Below are positions 23,341-31,163 of a DNA stretch of 39,149 bases, one piece after another. The DNA comes from an uncultured Butyrivibrio sp. GTDB taxonomy: Bacteria; Bacillota; Clostridia; Lachnospirales; Lachnospiraceae. The notes under the pieces were generated by a model, which saw only the letters and a list, made by a program, of their open reading frames with translations, did not search any database and was not told the DNA's origin. The stretch spans positions 1 to 39,149 of the forward strand of contig CAMNEA010000023.1 of the NCBI GenBank assembly GCA_946536145.1, read 5' to 3'. The position numbers were made by a program, and so were the translations under genes. Positions within the stretch are counted from its first letter, which is position 1. Each line of letters starts with the position of its first letter.

Positions 23341-25731
23341 CTACTTTATAAAAGATACTATTGTGACACCGGAGTCTCCCTCGCCGAATTCCCCGAGTTT
23401 ATACGATTTGACGTAAGGTACTCCCTTTAGATATGAATGAACAGCCTGCCTGAGTATCCCCGCGCCCTTGCCGTGGACTACCCGAACGCTTCCGAGATGT
23501 GCCATATACGCATCGTCAAGGTATTTATCAAGCTGGGCAATGGCGTCGTCGCTGTTCTTGCCTATGAGATTTATCTCCGTCCTGATGTTTGAAGCCCTTG
23601 AGAGATCTATCCCGCCTGTCTTCTCGGACCTTCCGTAAAACTTCTTCATCGCAGCCTTGCCATCGTCATCTGCCACAAGTACAAGGTCCTTAATGTTTGC
23701 CTTGGTCTTCATAATGCCGCACTGCACAAAGATGTTTCCGTCCCTGTCGGGCTTGGAGCTGATGGTTCCCTTTAGCCCCATGGATACGATCCTGACGGTC
23801 TCACCGAGTTTTAGCTGGGACTCCTTTAGTACAGGATGCACCTGCTTAGGAGTATCCTTTTTGGATATTGCTTTGTTCTTGTCGGAGACCTTCTGCCCGA
23901 TCTTCGTCCTGTCCCTCTCAAGGTTTTGTATGGACGCGTCCTTGCCGGCCTTCCTGAATGCCCTTATGGTCTCATCTGCCACGTCCTTGGCTTCCTGAAG
24001 GATATCCCTGGCCTCCTCGTTGGCCTTTCTTATGATCTCATCCCTCTGTCTGTCAAGTTTGTCAGTCTTTTCCTCGAGCTTCTTACGCAAAAGCTGCGCT
24101 TCCTTTTTGTACTGCTCTATCTCAAGCCGCTCATTTTCGATGATCCTGCGGCTGTTCTCAAGATCTGCGATAAGGTCTTCAAACTTTCTGTCATCGGTTC
24201 CTATCTGCTCCCTGGCCGCATTTATTATCTTCTCAGAAAGGCCAAGCTTGGCCGAGATTGCAAAGGCGTTGCTCTTTCCGGGAAGGCCGATCAGAAGCCT
24301 GTAGGTCGGTCTTAAGGACTCCACATCAAACTCGCAGCTTGCATTCTGAACACCCTGCGTGTTCAGGGCGTATACCTTTAGCTCGCTGTAGTGAGTTGTC
24401 GCCAGAGTCCTTATCTTCTTTTCATGGAGCTCATTTAATATTGAAATGGCAAGCGCAGCCCCCTCTGTGGGATCTGTTCCAGCTCCGAGCTCATCGAACA
24501 GGCAAAGGCTCCTCTCATCGGCTTTTTCAAGGATTGACACTGTATTGGTCATGTGCGAGGAAAAAGTTGAGAGCGACTGCTCAATGCTCTGCTCATCTCC
24601 GATATCCGCATACACTTCATCAAACACCGATAGCTCTGACCTGTCTCCGGCCGGTATCGCAAGCCCCGACTGACCCATTAAGGTCAAAAGACCTACTGTC
24701 TTGAGTGTGACTGTTTTTCCTCCGGTATTTGGTCCGGTGATAATGAGCATGTCAAAATCCCTGCCCACATATACATCTATAGGTACCACCTTGTCCTTCG
24801 GTATTAGCGGATGTCTTGCCTTCTTAAGGTCAATAGCGCGCGCATCATTAAAGACTGGCGTGATCGCGTTTATCTCAAGCGCATACGAGGCCTTTGCAAA
24901 GACAAAGTCCAGGTCGGTCATGATATCGCAGTTGTAGCCGATCGCATCCACATGCTCTGAAACCATCAGGCTAAGCTCTGACAGGATCTTCTCGATCTCG
25001 GCACTCTCATTAAGGCTCATCTCCCTTAGCTTGTTGTTCAGTTCAACTACCGCCGCCGGTTCTATAAACAATGTCGAGCCTGAAGATGACTGATCGTGTA
25101 CGATACCGCTTACCTGCGATTTATATTCTGCTTTTACCGGAATACAGTACCTGTCACCTCTCATGGTAACAACCGCATCCTGAAGATAAGTCCGAAGGCT
25201 CCCGTTGATCATCCTGCCGAGCACCTCATGTATGCGGTCATTGGTCAGCATGATCCCTCGTCTTATATGTTTAAGCGCAGGGCTGGCATCTGAGCTCATT
25301 TCGTCTTCAGATACGATACATCTTCTTATGTCTGCGGATACAAAAGAAAGCGGTTCAAGCATCTCAAAGGACTCCGACAGCGAATCCCTTCCCTCTTCAT
25401 CCCTTGGAGGCCTGCCATAGTTTTTGACCCTGCCGACATTGTCAAGAAAAGCGGCGATACGAAGGAGTCCTCCCATATCAAGCGAGCTTCCTATCTTAAG
25501 TGCCTTCAACGCCCCTTTAAAGTCCCTGTTGTCGCCAAAGCTTATCGATCCCTTCTTGAAGATCCTTGCTATGGCGTACCCGGTCTTTTCAAGATCCTTT
25601 CTTATCTTCCCCAGATCCGATGATGGCTCAAGCTCCATACAAAGTCTCCTGCCCGGGTCTGAGCTTGCATGTTCCGATAGTTTCTCTATTATTTTGTCGT
25701 ATTCAAGTACGCGAAGAACTTTTTTATTCAT
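23341..25731 (-). CDS. mutS2: MutS2 ATPase/endonuclease
   Basis: MutS2 proteins act on branched DNA and, in some Firmicutes, on collided ribosomes. The 796-residue protein starts MNKKVLRVLEYDKIIEKLSE, typical for the family. The ATPase core has Walker A TGPNTGGKTVTLKTVG, the Walker B region CLFDELGAGTDPTEGAALA, and TTHYSELKVYAL. A long charged coiled coil follows at about residues 500-620. The C-terminal Smr domain contains INLIGKNSDDAIAQLDKYL and VVHGKGAGILRQAV. Start at 25731 is chosen by homology with AAAGGA upstream. The open frame runs 20 codons further, but through the inverted repeat at 25759-25831, which is not coding. Confidence 0.95.
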   Translation of the reverse strand: MNKKVLRVLEYDKIIEKLSEHASSDPGRRLCMELEPSSDLGKIRKDLEKTGYAIARIFKKGSISFGDNRDFKGALKALKIGSSLDMGGLLRIAAFLDNVGRVKNYGRPPRDEEGRDSLSESFEMLEPLSFVSADIRRCIVSEDEMSSDASPALKHIRRGIMLTNDRIHEVLGRMINGSLRTYLQDAVVTMRGDRYCIPVKAEYKSQVSGIVHDQSSSGSTLFIEPAAVVELNNKLREMSLNESAEIEKILSELSLMVSEHVDAIGYNCDIMTDLDFVFAKASYALEINAITPVFNDARAIDLKKARHPLIPKDKVVPIDVYVGRDFDMLIITGPNTGGKTVTLKTVGLLTLMGQSGLAIPAGDRSELSVFDEVYADIGDEQSIEQSLSTFSSHMTNTVSILEKADERSLCLFDELGAGTDPTEGAALAISILNELHEKKIRTLATTHYSELKVYALNTQGVQNASCEFDVESLRPTYRLLIGLPGKSNAFAISAKLGLSEKIINAAREQIGTDDRKFEDLIADLENSRRIIENERLEIEQYKKEAQLLRKKLEEKTDKLDRQRDEIIRKANEEARDILQEAKDVADETIRAFRKAGKDASIQNLERDRTKIGQKVSDKNKAISKKDTPKQVHPVLKESQLKLGETVRIVSMGLKGTISSKPDRDGNIFVQCGIMKTKANIKDLVLVADDDGKAAMKKFYGRSEKTGGIDLSRASNIRTEINLIGKNSDDAIAQLDKYLDDAYMAHLGSVRVVHGKGAGILRQAVHSYLKGVPYVKSYKLGEFGEGDSGVTIVSFIK

Positions 25732-25758
25732 TTCAAATCCTTTTTTGCTTGTTAGTCC

Positions 25759-25851
25759 ATGAGTCATTGGGGACGTTACAGATTGACTCACTTTTGTAGT
25801 GAGTCAATCTGTAACGTCCCCAATGACTCATGAAACGTCCCCAATGACTCA
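25759..25851. repeat. REP-like inverted repeat with a third partial unit
   Basis: A 33-bp arm at 25759-25791 is repeated exactly in inverted form at 25799-25831 around a 7-bp loop. A third unit at 25835-25851 repeats ACGTCCCCAATGACTCA in the direct sense after four bases. The unit carries GTCCCC and TGAGTC/GACTCA boxes. It sits between the divergent mutS2 and HtrA-like genes. Short GTCCCC-bearing palindromes of this kind resemble the REP sequences moved by Y1 (RAYT) transposases, but no such gene is in the window. Confidence 0.85.
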
Positions 25852-25941
25852 CATAATCATCCAAATTACAGTTTATCATTTATAGAAGTTTGTGGCTAGT
25901 ATATGGTAAAATGGAGATTATATAAAAAAGAGGTAAAAGAA

Positions 25942-27288
25942 ATGTCGACAGTTACAGATGAAAAAAAAGAAAAGCTTGCGGATACCGGTTTTATCAGTGA
26001 AAAGATCAAACAGCGTCCCATCAACAGAAAAAAACTGCTGCGTCGTACTGCCATTACCTTTTTCCTGGCGATAGTCTTCGGAATAGTTGCCTGCTTTACT
26101 TTCCTTCTGCTTCAGCCAGTCTTCTCTGACAGACTCTATCCCGAGCCTGAACAGGAGGAAGTATCTTTCCCCGAAGAAAACATTCAGGATGAGCTCACCC
26201 CTGAGGAGATGTTTGCAGACGAGAGCGCAATTGCAGCGAGTGAGGCTCAGAGTATAGAGGCGACCCAGAAGGATCAGATCGACGAAGCAATTGCCTCATA
26301 CGTCTTTAGCGCTGCCGACTACGGCAAGATGATGGCATCCCTGAAGGCTGTTGCAAATGATGTCAAAAAAAGTCAGGTCACCGTAACCGCGCTTTCCAAT
26401 GACGCCAACTGGTTCAGCCAATCCTTTGAGAGCAGCGGATCTGCCTCCGGTCTCATCATTGCCGACAACGGGTCCTTCTACTATATAGCCGTTTCATCTG
26501 CCGCAATCGCTGATGCAGACACAATAAGCGTCACTTTTGTGGACGGTGCGACAGCTTCTGCGGAGCTTCGTCTTTCTGACGAGGTCACAGGTCTTAGTGT
26601 TATTAGCGTTCGGCGCACCACGTTAAACGAAAGCACAAGAACCAGGGTCTCAACATCAACACTTGGCAGCTCTAACGCAGGGAATCTGACCGGCCTTCCT
26701 GTCATTGCAGTCGGAAACCCGATAGGTGTCCAGGATTCAATTGCCTATGGCATCATCACTTCCGAAAAAACTCCTCTCGGTCTTGAAGACTCGACATACA
26801 AGCTGCTTACCACAGACATATCCGGCAGCGCACGCGCAAGCGGAGTCCTCTCCAATCTGAACGGCCAGGTAATCGGAATAATTGATATGTCCTACAATCC
26901 CAGCGACCTTTCCGATCACATATGCGCGATCGGGATAACCGAGCTTAAGGCACTCTTTGAGGATCTTTCCAACGAGCGCAGCAGGCCCTATATAGGGATA
27001 CACGGAACTACGATCCCTTCAAACGTCGCAGAGTCTCTGGGCGTTCCAACCGGCGCATATATCACAAAGACAGAGATGAATTCTCCCGCGATGATGGCAG
27101 GCATACAAAGTGGTGATATAATAACAGCAATCGACTCTTCCGAAGTAACGACCTATGAGCTTCTTATCACCAAGCTGACGCAGTACTCTCCCGGTGATAT
27201 AATCACAGTCTCCATAACCAGACAGGGACCGGATGAAAATGTCAGCATTGATATTGAAGTTACTCTGGAAGAAGCTACACATAATTAA
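25942..27288 (+). CDS. HtrA-like membrane protein with PDZ domain, protease triad apparently lost
   Basis: The 448-residue protein has a cytoplasmic N-terminus, one membrane span (about 36-58), an acidic linker (about 66-110), a trypsin-like S1C domain (about 140-320) and a PDZ domain (about 348-440; ITKTEMNSPAMMAGIQSGDI). The protease fold is recognisable in VISV, GLPVIAVGNPIGVQDSIAYGIITSE and LNGQVIGIID. At the catalytic His position (normally TNNHV) it reads AVSSAAI. At the Asp position (TDLAV) it reads TGLSV, and GNSGG is replaced by ARASG. It is therefore probably an inactive scaffold or sensor. AGAGGT lies 8 nt before the ATG at 25942. It precedes yhaM by 18 bp. Confidence 0.85.
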   Translation: MSTVTDEKKEKLADTGFISEKIKQRPINRKKLLRRTAITFFLAIVFGIVACFTFLLLQPVFSDRLYPEPEQEEVSFPEENIQDELTPEEMFADESAIAASEAQSIEATQKDQIDEAIASYVFSAADYGKMMASLKAVANDVKKSQVTVTALSNDANWFSQSFESSGSASGLIIADNGSFYYIAVSSAAIADADTISVTFVDGATASAELRLSDEVTGLSVISVRRTTLNESTRTRVSTSTLGSSNAGNLTGLPVIAVGNPIGVQDSIAYGIITSEKTPLGLEDSTYKLLTTDISGSARASGVLSNLNGQVIGIIDMSYNPSDLSDHICAIGITELKALFEDLSNERSRPYIGIHGTTIPSNVAESLGVPTGAYITKTEMNSPAMMAGIQSGDIITAIDSSEVTTYELLITKLTQYSPGDIITVSITRQGPDENVSIDIEVTLEEATHN

Positions 27289-27306
27289 AAGAAATGAGGA
27301 TTATTT

Positions 27307-28248
27307 ATGAAATTTATCAAGGATCTCAAACCCGGTGACAGGATTGCGGATATCTACATGTGCAAACACAGACTCATCGCCACCACCAAAAACGGCAAGG
27401 AGTACTACTCCGTTATCCTTCAGGACAAGACCGGAACTGTAGACGCCAAGGTATGGGAGCCCGGAAGCAGCGGTATAGATGAATTTGACGCCACTGACTG
27501 CATCGATGTATTTGGCGAAGTCACAAGCTTCAACGGCGCACTTCAGATCAATATAAAAAGAGCCAGAAAATGTGTCGAAGGCGAGTTCGATATAGCGAAC
27601 TATCTTCCCGTTTCATCAAAGAACAATGATGAGATGTATAAAGAGCTGCTTGCCCTGATAGCGAGCGTAGAAAACCCCTATCTCAATCAGCTCTTAAATG
27701 AGCTTTTTGTAAATGACAGGGATTTTATAGAAAGATTTAGAAAATCAAGCGCAGCCAAGACCGTGCATCACGGCTTCATCGGCGGACTTCTTGAACACAC
27801 GTTGAGTGTCACCAAGCTCTGCGATTACTTTAGCAGATCATACCCGATGCTTAAAAGAGACCTTCTCATAACAGCAGCCATCTGCCACGACATCGGTAAA
27901 ACCAGAGAACTGAGCCTTTTCCCCCTAAACGACTACACAGACGAAGGTCAGTTTGTGGGACATATCGTGATCGGAAGTGAAATGGTTGGACAGATCGCTG
28001 ATAGGATCGCGGGATTTCCAACGCTCTTAAAGCAGGAGCTCCAGCACTGCATCCTTGCGCACCACGGCGAGCTTGAATACGGCTCCCCCAAGAAGCCGTC
28101 CCTTATGGAAGCTGTTGCCCTCAACCTCGCAGACAATACAGATGCCAAAATGGAGACCTTCACAGAACTCCTCGGAAACGTAACCACTCCGGGCTGGCAG
28201 GGCTTCAACAAGTTCTTTGAAACCAACATCTATGAAACAAGGCTCTGA
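27307..28248 (+). CDS. yhaM: 3'-5' exoribonuclease YhaM family
   Basis: YhaM degrades RNA and single-stranded DNA from the 3' end with a metal-dependent HD domain. The 313-residue protein matches the family length. It has an N-terminal OB fold (residues 1-95; YSVILQDKTGTVDAKVWEPG) and an HD domain (about 150-290) with HHGFIGGLLEHTLSV (H164) and AAICHDIGKTRELS (H194, D195), plus LQHCILAHHGELEYG. GAGGA precedes the ATG. It is co-transcribed with the HtrA-like gene. The last codons ETRL-stop are inside a 44-bp perfect palindrome, so the C-terminus may have been reshaped by that sequence. Confidence 0.92.
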   Translation: MKFIKDLKPGDRIADIYMCKHRLIATTKNGKEYYSVILQDKTGTVDAKVWEPGSSGIDEFDATDCIDVFGEVTSFNGALQINIKRARKCVEGEFDIANYLPVSSKNNDEMYKELLALIASVENPYLNQLLNELFVNDRDFIERFRKSSAAKTVHHGFIGGLLEHTLSVTKLCDYFSRSYPMLKRDLLITAAICHDIGKTRELSLFPLNDYTDEGQFVGHIVIGSEMVGQIADRIAGFPTLLKQELQHCILAHHGELEYGSPKKPSLMEAVALNLADNTDAKMETFTELLGNVTTPGWQGFNKFFETNIYETRL

Positions 28249-28273
28249 CCGCGGTCAGAGCCTTGTTTCATAG
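28230..28273. repeat. 44-bp perfect palindrome across the yhaM stop codon
   Basis: The left half (28230-28251) begins CTATGAAACAAGG and the right half (28252-28273) is its exact complement, centred on the CG at 28251-28252. It starts 16 bp before the yhaM stop. As RNA it would form a very strong hairpin. It is followed by only a short T run, so as a terminator it is atypical. Its right arm GTTTCATAG is shared with the first hairpin of the next element. Confidence 0.85.
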
Positions 28274-28454
28274 GAAATTCCTCTGAATTTTCTATGAAAC
28301 AAAAACGCTCCGCTATAGATGCGCACTACTGTGTATGACATTTCACTAGGCTCGAAAGAACCTCGCCAAGTGATCTGCACATCGCGCGTATGGTATAAGT
28401 TGCATAAATGCAACCGCGCTCGGCGCGAGCATGTTGCTCGCAACATGCTTTTTT
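28263..28454 (+). repeat. Structured intergenic element, copy A (with 55-bp extra segment)
   Basis: In order on the plus strand: hairpin 1 (28263-28302, stem GTTTCATAGGAAATTC with a CTCT loop), the segment CGCTCCGCTATAGATGCGCAC, an extra 55 bp (about 28327-28381) absent from copy B, CGCGCGTATGGTATAA, hairpin 2 GTTGCAT-AA-ATGCAAC, a CGCGCTCGGCGCGAG hairpin, and a terminal stem GCATGTTGC-TC-GCAACATGC (28429-28448) with six T residues. Outside the extra segment it matches the reverse complement of 36345-36488 almost base for base. It lies between the convergent yhaM and aminotransferase genes, oriented with yhaM. A small RNA, mobile repeat or 3' end element are all possible. Confidence 0.85.
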
Positions 28455-28470
28455 ATACGTATCGCAATTA

Positions 28471-29628
28471 TCACAGCCTGTTTATGAACCTCTCAAGGCG
28501 CTCCATGGCAGCTTTCAGATTTTCAAGGGAGTAAGCGTACGAAACCCTTATATAGCCTTCCCCGCAGTCTCCAAAGGCAGTTCCCGGCACTACAGCCAGT
28601 TTTTCCTCCTTTAGGAGCTTTGTGCAAAATTCCTCGCTGCTCATTGCATACTTTTTGATGCACGGAAAGACATAAAAGGCTCCATAAGGCTCAAAGCACG
28701 GCATTCCCAGCCTTTTGAACTCACTTAGCAGATATCTTCTTCTCTGGTTGTACTGCTCCTTCATCATTTTAACGTCGTCGTCGCCGTTTTTTAGTGCCTC
28801 AACTGCGGCGTACTGGCTGGTGGTAGGTGCGCACATGATCGCATACTGATGGATCTTGACCATCTGTTCCATTATCTGCTGCGGGCCGCAGGCATAGCCA
28901 AGTCTCCATCCCGTCATTGCATAGGCCTTGGAGAATCCGTTTATCAGGATCGTCCTCTCCTTCATCCCTGGAAATGACACGATTGAAACGTGCCTGCCGC
29001 TGTAGGTAAGTTCGCCGTATATCTCATCAGAGATCACATAGAGATCTTTTTCTATGACCACCTTTACTATCTCTTCAAGATCTTCCTTCTCCATGATAGC
29101 CCCTGTCGGGTTATTGGGGAATGGCAGAACCAGTATCTTGGTCCTGTCCGTAACCTTCTCAAGCACTTCCTGAGCAGTCAGCCTGAACTGATTTTCTTCT
29201 TTGAGCTCTATAATTACAGGAACAGCATCAGCAAGGATTGCGCAGGGTTCGTATGAAACGTAGCTTGGCTGAGGTATCAGTATCTCATCGCCCTCATCGA
29301 CCATGGCCCTCATTGCAAGGTCTATTGCCTCCGATCCTCCCACAGTTATAAATATCTCTTTTATCGGATCATAGACAACCCCCTGCGTTCTCTTGATATA
29401 GTTCGAAACCTCAGTCCGCAGCTCCTTAAGTCCCGAGTTAGACGTATAAAATGTTCTGCCCTTCTCAAGAGAGTATATGCCTTCATCCCTTATATGCCAT
29501 GGGGTGTCAAAGTCAGGCTCGCCCACGCCAAGCGATATGGCACCTTCCGTCTCAAGAACAATGTCAAAAAACTTCCTGATGCCGGAGGGTTTTATCTGTG
29601 CAACTTTTTTTCCTATAGGGTTTCTCAT
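28471..29628 (-). CDS. PLP-dependent aminotransferase, class I/II
   Basis: This fold-type I aminotransferase has 385 residues. The landmarks are ISLGVGEPDFDTP, YTSNSGLKELR, ITVGGSEAIDLAM, LPFPNNPTGAIM (Asn for PLP), VISDEIYGELTYS (Asp and Tyr), the Schiff-base lysine K234 in INGFSKAYAMTGWRLGYA, and the C-terminal Arg in GYIRVSYAYS. The profile fits the aspartate/aromatic aminotransferase group that includes PatA-like enzymes; the substrate is not fixed. Its start overlaps the Lrp/AsnC stop by 4 bp (ATGA), so the regulator and enzyme are coupled, which suggests control by an amino acid. Confidence 0.92.
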   Translation of the reverse strand: MRNPIGKKVAQIKPSGIRKFFDIVLETEGAISLGVGEPDFDTPWHIRDEGIYSLEKGRTFYTSNSGLKELRTEVSNYIKRTQGVVYDPIKEIFITVGGSEAIDLAMRAMVDEGDEILIPQPSYVSYEPCAILADAVPVIIELKEENQFRLTAQEVLEKVTDRTKILVLPFPNNPTGAIMEKEDLEEIVKVVIEKDLYVISDEIYGELTYSGRHVSIVSFPGMKERTILINGFSKAYAMTGWRLGYACGPQQIMEQMVKIHQYAIMCAPTTSQYAAVEALKNGDDDVKMMKEQYNQRRRYLLSEFKRLGMPCFEPYGAFYVFPCIKKYAMSSEEFCTKLLKEEKLAVVPGTAFGDCGEGYIRVSYAYSLENLKAAMERLERFINRL

Positions 29629-30113
29629 AATGAAACGATCTCCCTTGTATCCTCATATTTTTTTGTAAGTATTGTACCGTGGTCCTTGTACTTTTTGAGA
29701 ATAAAATGTGTGGCAGTACTGAGTACGGTATCAAGGGTTGAGAGCTTGTCACTGACAAAGCTTGCCACTTCATGAAGGCTCTTGCCCTCAAGAATCACCA
29801 TGAGGTCAAAGCCTCCGCTCATCAGATAAACACTTGTAACCTCCGGATATTTGTATATCCTCTCTGCTATTGAATCAAATCCAAGCCCTCTCTGAGGCGT
29901 TACCTTTACCTCAATGAGCGCATTAACCTTTTCTATATCTGTTTTCGACCAGTCTATCATTGTATGATAGCCGCAGATCACTCCCTCATCCTCAAGAGCC
30001 TTAAGTTCATTCGCCACCAGAATCTCGTCTGCCCCCATGAGAACGCTCAGCTCGTGAACATCAATGCGGCTGTTTTTCTCGATTATTCCAAGTATCTCTT
30101 CTCTCTTGCTCAT
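29625..30113 (-). CDS. Lrp/AsnC-family transcriptional regulator
   Basis: This is a 162-residue amino acid-responsive regulator. An N-terminal helix-turn-helix (EEILGIIEKNSRIDVHELSV, LMGADEILVANELKALEDEG) is followed by a RAM ligand-binding domain with YHTMIDWSK, ALIEVKVTPQRGLGFDSIAE and TSVYLMSGGFDLMVILEG. Start at 30113 follows GGAGGATGAA. It is translationally coupled to the aminotransferase and lies 55 bp after the AIR-synthase-like gene. It probably regulates the pair, with the amino acid substrate or product as effector. Confidence 0.92.
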   Translation of the reverse strand: MSKREEILGIIEKNSRIDVHELSVLMGADEILVANELKALEDEGVICGYHTMIDWSKTDIEKVNALIEVKVTPQRGLGFDSIAERIYKYPEVTSVYLMSGGFDLMVILEGKSLHEVASFVSDKLSTLDTVLSTATHFILKKYKDHGTILTKKYEDTREIVSL

Positions 30114-30168
30114 TTCATCCTCCTGACAGAATCTAATTTCTTCTATGATACTACATATTCTGCACTGT

Positions 30169-31149
30169 TTATCCAAGAATTTTCAAAATCTCATCAGACT
30201 GAGGAAGCTGAAGAAAGCTTCTGTCCTCGTCATTTAAGATAAGCTTGTCGTTACCTTCTGTAAGCGATCCTATGACTGCTGCGTTTACGCCCACATTTTC
30301 AAGTTCATATACTATTCTCTCCGCGTCATCACAGCTTATCAATAGTGATCCCGCCGAGGCAAGAAGATACGGATTTATCTCAAAAAACTCGCATATCTCT
30401 ATAGTCTCCTGCCTTATCGGTATCTTTTTCAGATCTGCCATAAGTCCGCACCCTGCCCGCTCTGACATCTCCCACAGTGCTGCCATGATGCCGCCTCCGG
30501 ATATATCATGCACCGAGCATGAGTCAAACCGTGATATTACCTGCGCCTCAGTGCGTATGTCCAAAAGCTTTCTAAAAGATGCTGCCTCCTCCACAAACGG
30601 TACAGGATATCTCTTGACAAGCTCATCTTTCTTCATACCTGACAGAATTGCGGTTCCCTCGAGTCCGATCCACTTCGTTACAACCAGCATCTGTCCTGCC
30701 ACGGGTTTTTGCAAAGCAGTAATGTCACTATCACCATCTTGTCTTGTGCCAAAAGCAGATGCCACGACTACGCTTCTGTTTACTGCACCTGTAACCTCCG
30801 TGTGACCGCCGCCGTAAACCGTTCCGCATATCCTGCATCCATCAATGGCATCTGAAACTATTCTCTTTAGCTCACTCTCCTCAGCATCCGGCGGAAGGAG
30901 GATCGACAGACTTACATGGTCAGGCCTTATACCCTGCGCAATCAGAGAGTTTGCCGCTTTCACCACAGCGTAAAAGCCCTTGTCCGTGGCATCCAGAGCC
31001 ACAGGACAGGTAGTGCTGAAGGAATTCTCCTTATCAGAAAAAGCGCAGTCTGTCCCTACAGCTGCGCTTTTGATATTCTTGTATTCTGTTCTTATCTGCT
31101 TTAAAACCGAACGCCTTAGAGCATTTTCAGTAATTTTGCCTATTCTCAT
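30169..31149 (-). CDS. AIR synthase-related protein (PurM/HypE/ThiL superfamily)
   Basis: The 326-residue protein has the two-domain PurM-like fold. The N-terminal half contains the acidic metal/ATP-binding region AVGTDCAFSD and PVALDATDKGFYAVVKAANSLIAQGIRPDHV, then CRICGTVYGGGHTEVTGAVN. The C-terminal half has the AIRS_C pattern SRFDSCSVHDISGGGIMAALWEMSERAGCG and NPYLLASAGSLLISCDDAE. It lacks the C-terminal Pro-Arg-x-Cys end of true HypE, and no hydrogenase or thiamine gene is near, so the reaction is unknown. GGAG precedes the ATG at 31149, and the gene follows vanW by 14 bp. Confidence 0.8.
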   Translation of the reverse strand: MRIGKITENALRRSVLKQIRTEYKNIKSAAVGTDCAFSDKENSFSTTCPVALDATDKGFYAVVKAANSLIAQGIRPDHVSLSILLPPDAEESELKRIVSDAIDGCRICGTVYGGGHTEVTGAVNRSVVVASAFGTRQDGDSDITALQKPVAGQMLVVTKWIGLEGTAILSGMKKDELVKRYPVPFVEEAASFRKLLDIRTEAQVISRFDSCSVHDISGGGIMAALWEMSERAGCGLMADLKKIPIRQETIEICEFFEINPYLLASAGSLLISCDDAERIVYELENVGVNAAVIGSLTEGNDKLILNDEDRSFLQLPQSDEILKILG

Positions 31150-31163
31150 ATGGTCTCCGAAAC

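Noticed and set aside
25732-25791. Extended N-terminus of MutS2
   Set aside because: The extra codons run through the REP-like inverted repeat; the family N-terminus starts at 25731.
25759-25851. CRISPR array
   Set aside because: Units are inverted and nearly adjacent with no spacers of constant length, and no cas genes are present.
28429-28454. Ordinary terminator only, at the end of copy A
   Set aside because: The stem and T run do look like a terminator, but they are part of a larger sequence repeated at 36345-36488, so it is reported as part of the element.
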